In this document: piece after piece, positions 62,338 to 64,000 of the stretch
How positions within the stretch are numbered: position 1 is the stretch's first letter
Layout: each line of letters opens with the position of its first letter
Assembly: GCF_900110245.1 (NCBI RefSeq)
Contig: NZ_FOCZ01000001.1
Coordinates: 930,001-994,000 of the forward strand
Length of the DNA stretch: 64,000 nucleotides
Direction: 5' to 3'
Origin: Niastella yeongjuensis
Lineage (GTDB): Bacteria > Bacteroidota > Bacteroidia > Chitinophagales > Chitinophagaceae
Notes under the pieces: model-generated
Told to the model about the DNA's origin: nothing
Databases searched by the model: none
Seen by the model: only the letters and a program-made list of their open reading frames with translations
Made by a program: the position numbers and the translations under genes

Positions 62338-63423
62338 ATGCATACATTATTTCGCCGGAGTCATGGGATCATTTTAGCAGTAGGGATACTGCTGATGGCG
62401 GCATGCTCCAAAGACGACGATACAGCACCGCCTGCAATATCCGGTGCTGTAAATACAACGGTTCAACCGCTGCAGTATATGTTGGATAACAATCCGCCGT
62501 TCAGCAACTTCGATACGCTGATGAAAGTATCGGGCTATATGGATAGCCTTGGTAAAGGGAACTTGTATACGCTGTTGGTCCCTGATAATAATGCTTTTAA
62601 GAATGCCAATATGCGGTTAGACAGTTTGCTGGCACTGCCCAAAGATTCATTGAAGGTTTTTGTGGCTATGCATATGATGCACGGCAGGGTTACTACAGAT
62701 CTGGTACCGCAGACCATCACGAATCCCATGATGGCTGTAAACGGACAAACGCTGTACATGAGCAAACCTATCATCCTGGCCTACCTTTACGCATACCCCG
62801 AGTCGGTAAAACAGTACCAGAGAACGCTGCGCGTTAATGGCGTTACCACCAACCTGGTTGACCAAAAGGCTACTGATGGCACACTGCATGTATTGGACTG
62901 CCCGTTGCGGGTGCCTTACCCCACGGTGGCTGGTTACCTGGAATCGCGCCCTGAATTCAGCATGTTTGTAGCCGGCCTTCGCAAATTCAACCTGTTCGAT
63001 CAGTTGAAGGGTAATGGCCCTTATACGGTTTATCCTACCAGCAACGATGCCTACATACAAAGAGGCATCACACTCAGCATGATCAACAGCGATACGTTCG
63101 ATGCCAAACATTACCAACCCTGGTTGTACACGGTAACGGTGACCCCGAGCAGAACGTTCATAACCGATTTTCAGGATGCCCAGTTGCCGAACAATGGTCT
63201 CCGTTACAGCGAATACGGGACCGTGCAGTATAGTACGTTTGGTGCCTTCTCCATGCAGGTTACCAATTACTTTTCCTTTTTGGGACCTAACTATAGTATC
63301 TACAACAACATCGGGCCCCGGAATACCAGCAATACACGCGACCAGCAGCCAGCAGTTAATGGCGTGGTTATGCCACTAAGCGATATTCCTGTTTATCCGG
63401 ACAGTGTACATATCAATCAATAA
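62338..63423 (+). CDS. Fasciclin-domain lipoprotein
   Basis: A 361-residue lipoprotein (lipobox MAAC, Cys22, SKDDD). Two fasciclin-type (FAS1) domains are visible: YTLLVPDNNAFKNANMRLDSLLALPKDSLKVFVAMHMMHGRVTTD with DGTLHVLDCPLRVPYPT, and a more diverged second (MFVAGLRKFNLFDQLKGNGPYTVYPTSNDAYIQRGI). FAS1 domains mediate adhesion and protein contacts at cell surfaces. It belongs to the ECF/FecR-controlled receptor operon. Confidence 0.87.
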   Translation: MHTLFRRSHGIILAVGILLMAACSKDDDTAPPAISGAVNTTVQPLQYMLDNNPPFSNFDTLMKVSGYMDSLGKGNLYTLLVPDNNAFKNANMRLDSLLALPKDSLKVFVAMHMMHGRVTTDLVPQTITNPMMAVNGQTLYMSKPIILAYLYAYPESVKQYQRTLRVNGVTTNLVDQKATDGTLHVLDCPLRVPYPTVAGYLESRPEFSMFVAGLRKFNLFDQLKGNGPYTVYPTSNDAYIQRGITLSMINSDTFDAKHYQPWLYTVTVTPSRTFITDFQDAQLPNNGLRYSEYGTVQYSTFGAFSMQVTNYFSFLGPNYSIYNNIGPRNTSNTRDQQPAVNGVVMPLSDIPVYPDSVHINQ

Positions 63424-63443
63424 TCTTTATAAAAACTCATTAT

Positions 63444-64000
63444 ATGCATCACAGAAATCAGTTTTTTACAGTTACACTTTCCCGGTGGATAAATCGTAGT
63501 TTTTTTATCGGGGTAATGGGCTGTGTTGTTCTTTCCTGTCAGAAGAAAGGAGACGATGATTTTGTTGCTGCAAAACCTGCAGTGAGCGATACTTCCTCTG
63601 ATCTCAGGGCTACTTTAAGGAACACCCCTTTTACCCTTTTTCGTCAGGCGGCCGAGAAAATAAACCTCGACAGCCTGTTGCCAGGCAGTGGTTACTTTAC
63701 GGTGTTTGCACCTGTTGACGAGGCCATGACCGCTGCGGGATTAGATCAGGCAAAAATCCAAAGCCTGTCTGTCGATTCACTGAGAAAGATCATTATGTTT
63801 CATGTGGCGCAGGGCTCTTATGGCGCCGGGGCACTTTCTTCGGCACTGTGCAACATAGAAATGAAAACGCTGCGTCTGGATGCAACCATTGATCTGCAGT
63901 ATACAGGCACCTCGTTGTATCAACAAAATCTGTATGTTAAAAAATCAGGCGCCTTGTATATAAACGGTGAGCTGGCTAATAATGAAAATGATACGGCCTG
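63444..64000 (+). CDS. Fasciclin-domain lipoprotein, 3'-truncated by the window edge
   Basis: The ATG at 63444 opens a frame that stays open to the right edge (185 codons). It encodes a lipoprotein signal (VVLSCQKKGDDD) and a FAS1 domain: LFRQAAEKINLDSLLPGSGYFTVFAPVDEAM, then SLRKIIMFHVAQGSYGAGAL. It is 20 bases after the other fasciclin gene, so it is a tandem paralogue in the same operon. The C-terminus is unseen. Confidence 0.85.
   Translation, partial: MHHRNQFFTVTLSRWINRSFFIGVMGCVVLSCQKKGDDDFVAAKPAVSDTSSDLRATLRNTPFTLFRQAAEKINLDSLLPGSGYFTVFAPVDEAMTAAGLDQAKIQSLSVDSLRKIIMFHVAQGSYGAGALSSALCNIEMKTLRLDATIDLQYTGTSLYQQNLYVKKSGALYINGELANNENDTA

Overview
The window looks like chromosomal DNA of a Bacteroidota bacterium, most likely a Chitinophagaceae-type soil organism (Niastella/Chitinophaga-like). 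The reasons are SusC/SusD pairs, FecR-gated TonB receptors, lipoprotein signals ending in C-K-K, -7 promoter elements of the form TAnnTTTG, few Shine-Dalgarno sites, and SprB- and GldM-like gliding relatives. I saw no rRNA, tRNA or CRISPR array. The taxonomic call is inference from gene content.

Layout. 1-2091: two CusB-type metal-efflux adaptors, followed by an unusual gene-free block of inverted 11-nt arrays. 2490-9111: a small secreted protein, then a phenylacetate operon (paaA-B-C-D-G-I) behind a palindromic operator, an aldo/keto reductase and paaY. 9108-9742: a four-helix-bundle gene enclosed by inverted arrays of 8-nt units. 9791-17374: obgE, a membrane-anchored patatin, a DPP7-type S46 peptidase, an RDD protein and a type II NADH dehydrogenase. 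17590-22897: a FIST sensor protein with a soluble hybrid histidine kinase, and a second patatin. 23034-29619: a GldM-like lipoprotein, an exonuclease, a polysaccharide deacetylase, two tiny membrane proteins, a porin pair, an acetyltransferase pair and a broken SprB-like gene.

29761-42587 is a polysaccharide utilisation locus: a propeller/Y_Y_Y/LuxR regulator diverges from GH5-CBM6, SusC, SusD and two GH30 enzymes. The likely substrate is a beta-1,6- or mixed beta-1,3/1,6-glucan such as fungal wall. 43656-48690 holds an ABC permease, rtcB with a structured leader, and an erythromycin-esterase homologue. 48695-51263 is a small phage-like module: S24 repressor, DnaA-domain-IV-like protein, a small protein and a Mu Gam homologue. 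51367-53230 pairs an unassigned class I isoprenoid-synthase-like protein with a beta-hydroxyacid dehydrogenase.

53860-64000 is an ECF sigma / FecR / TonB-receptor locus. Where SusD would be expected it carries DUF4397-like and fasciclin lipoproteins, and it runs off the right edge.

The least explained items are the short-unit inverted arrays, the in-frame palindromic insertions in paaB and paaC, the rtcB leader, the isoprenoid-synthase-like operon, the S24/DnaA/Gam module, and the fasciclin/DUF4397 receptor locus.
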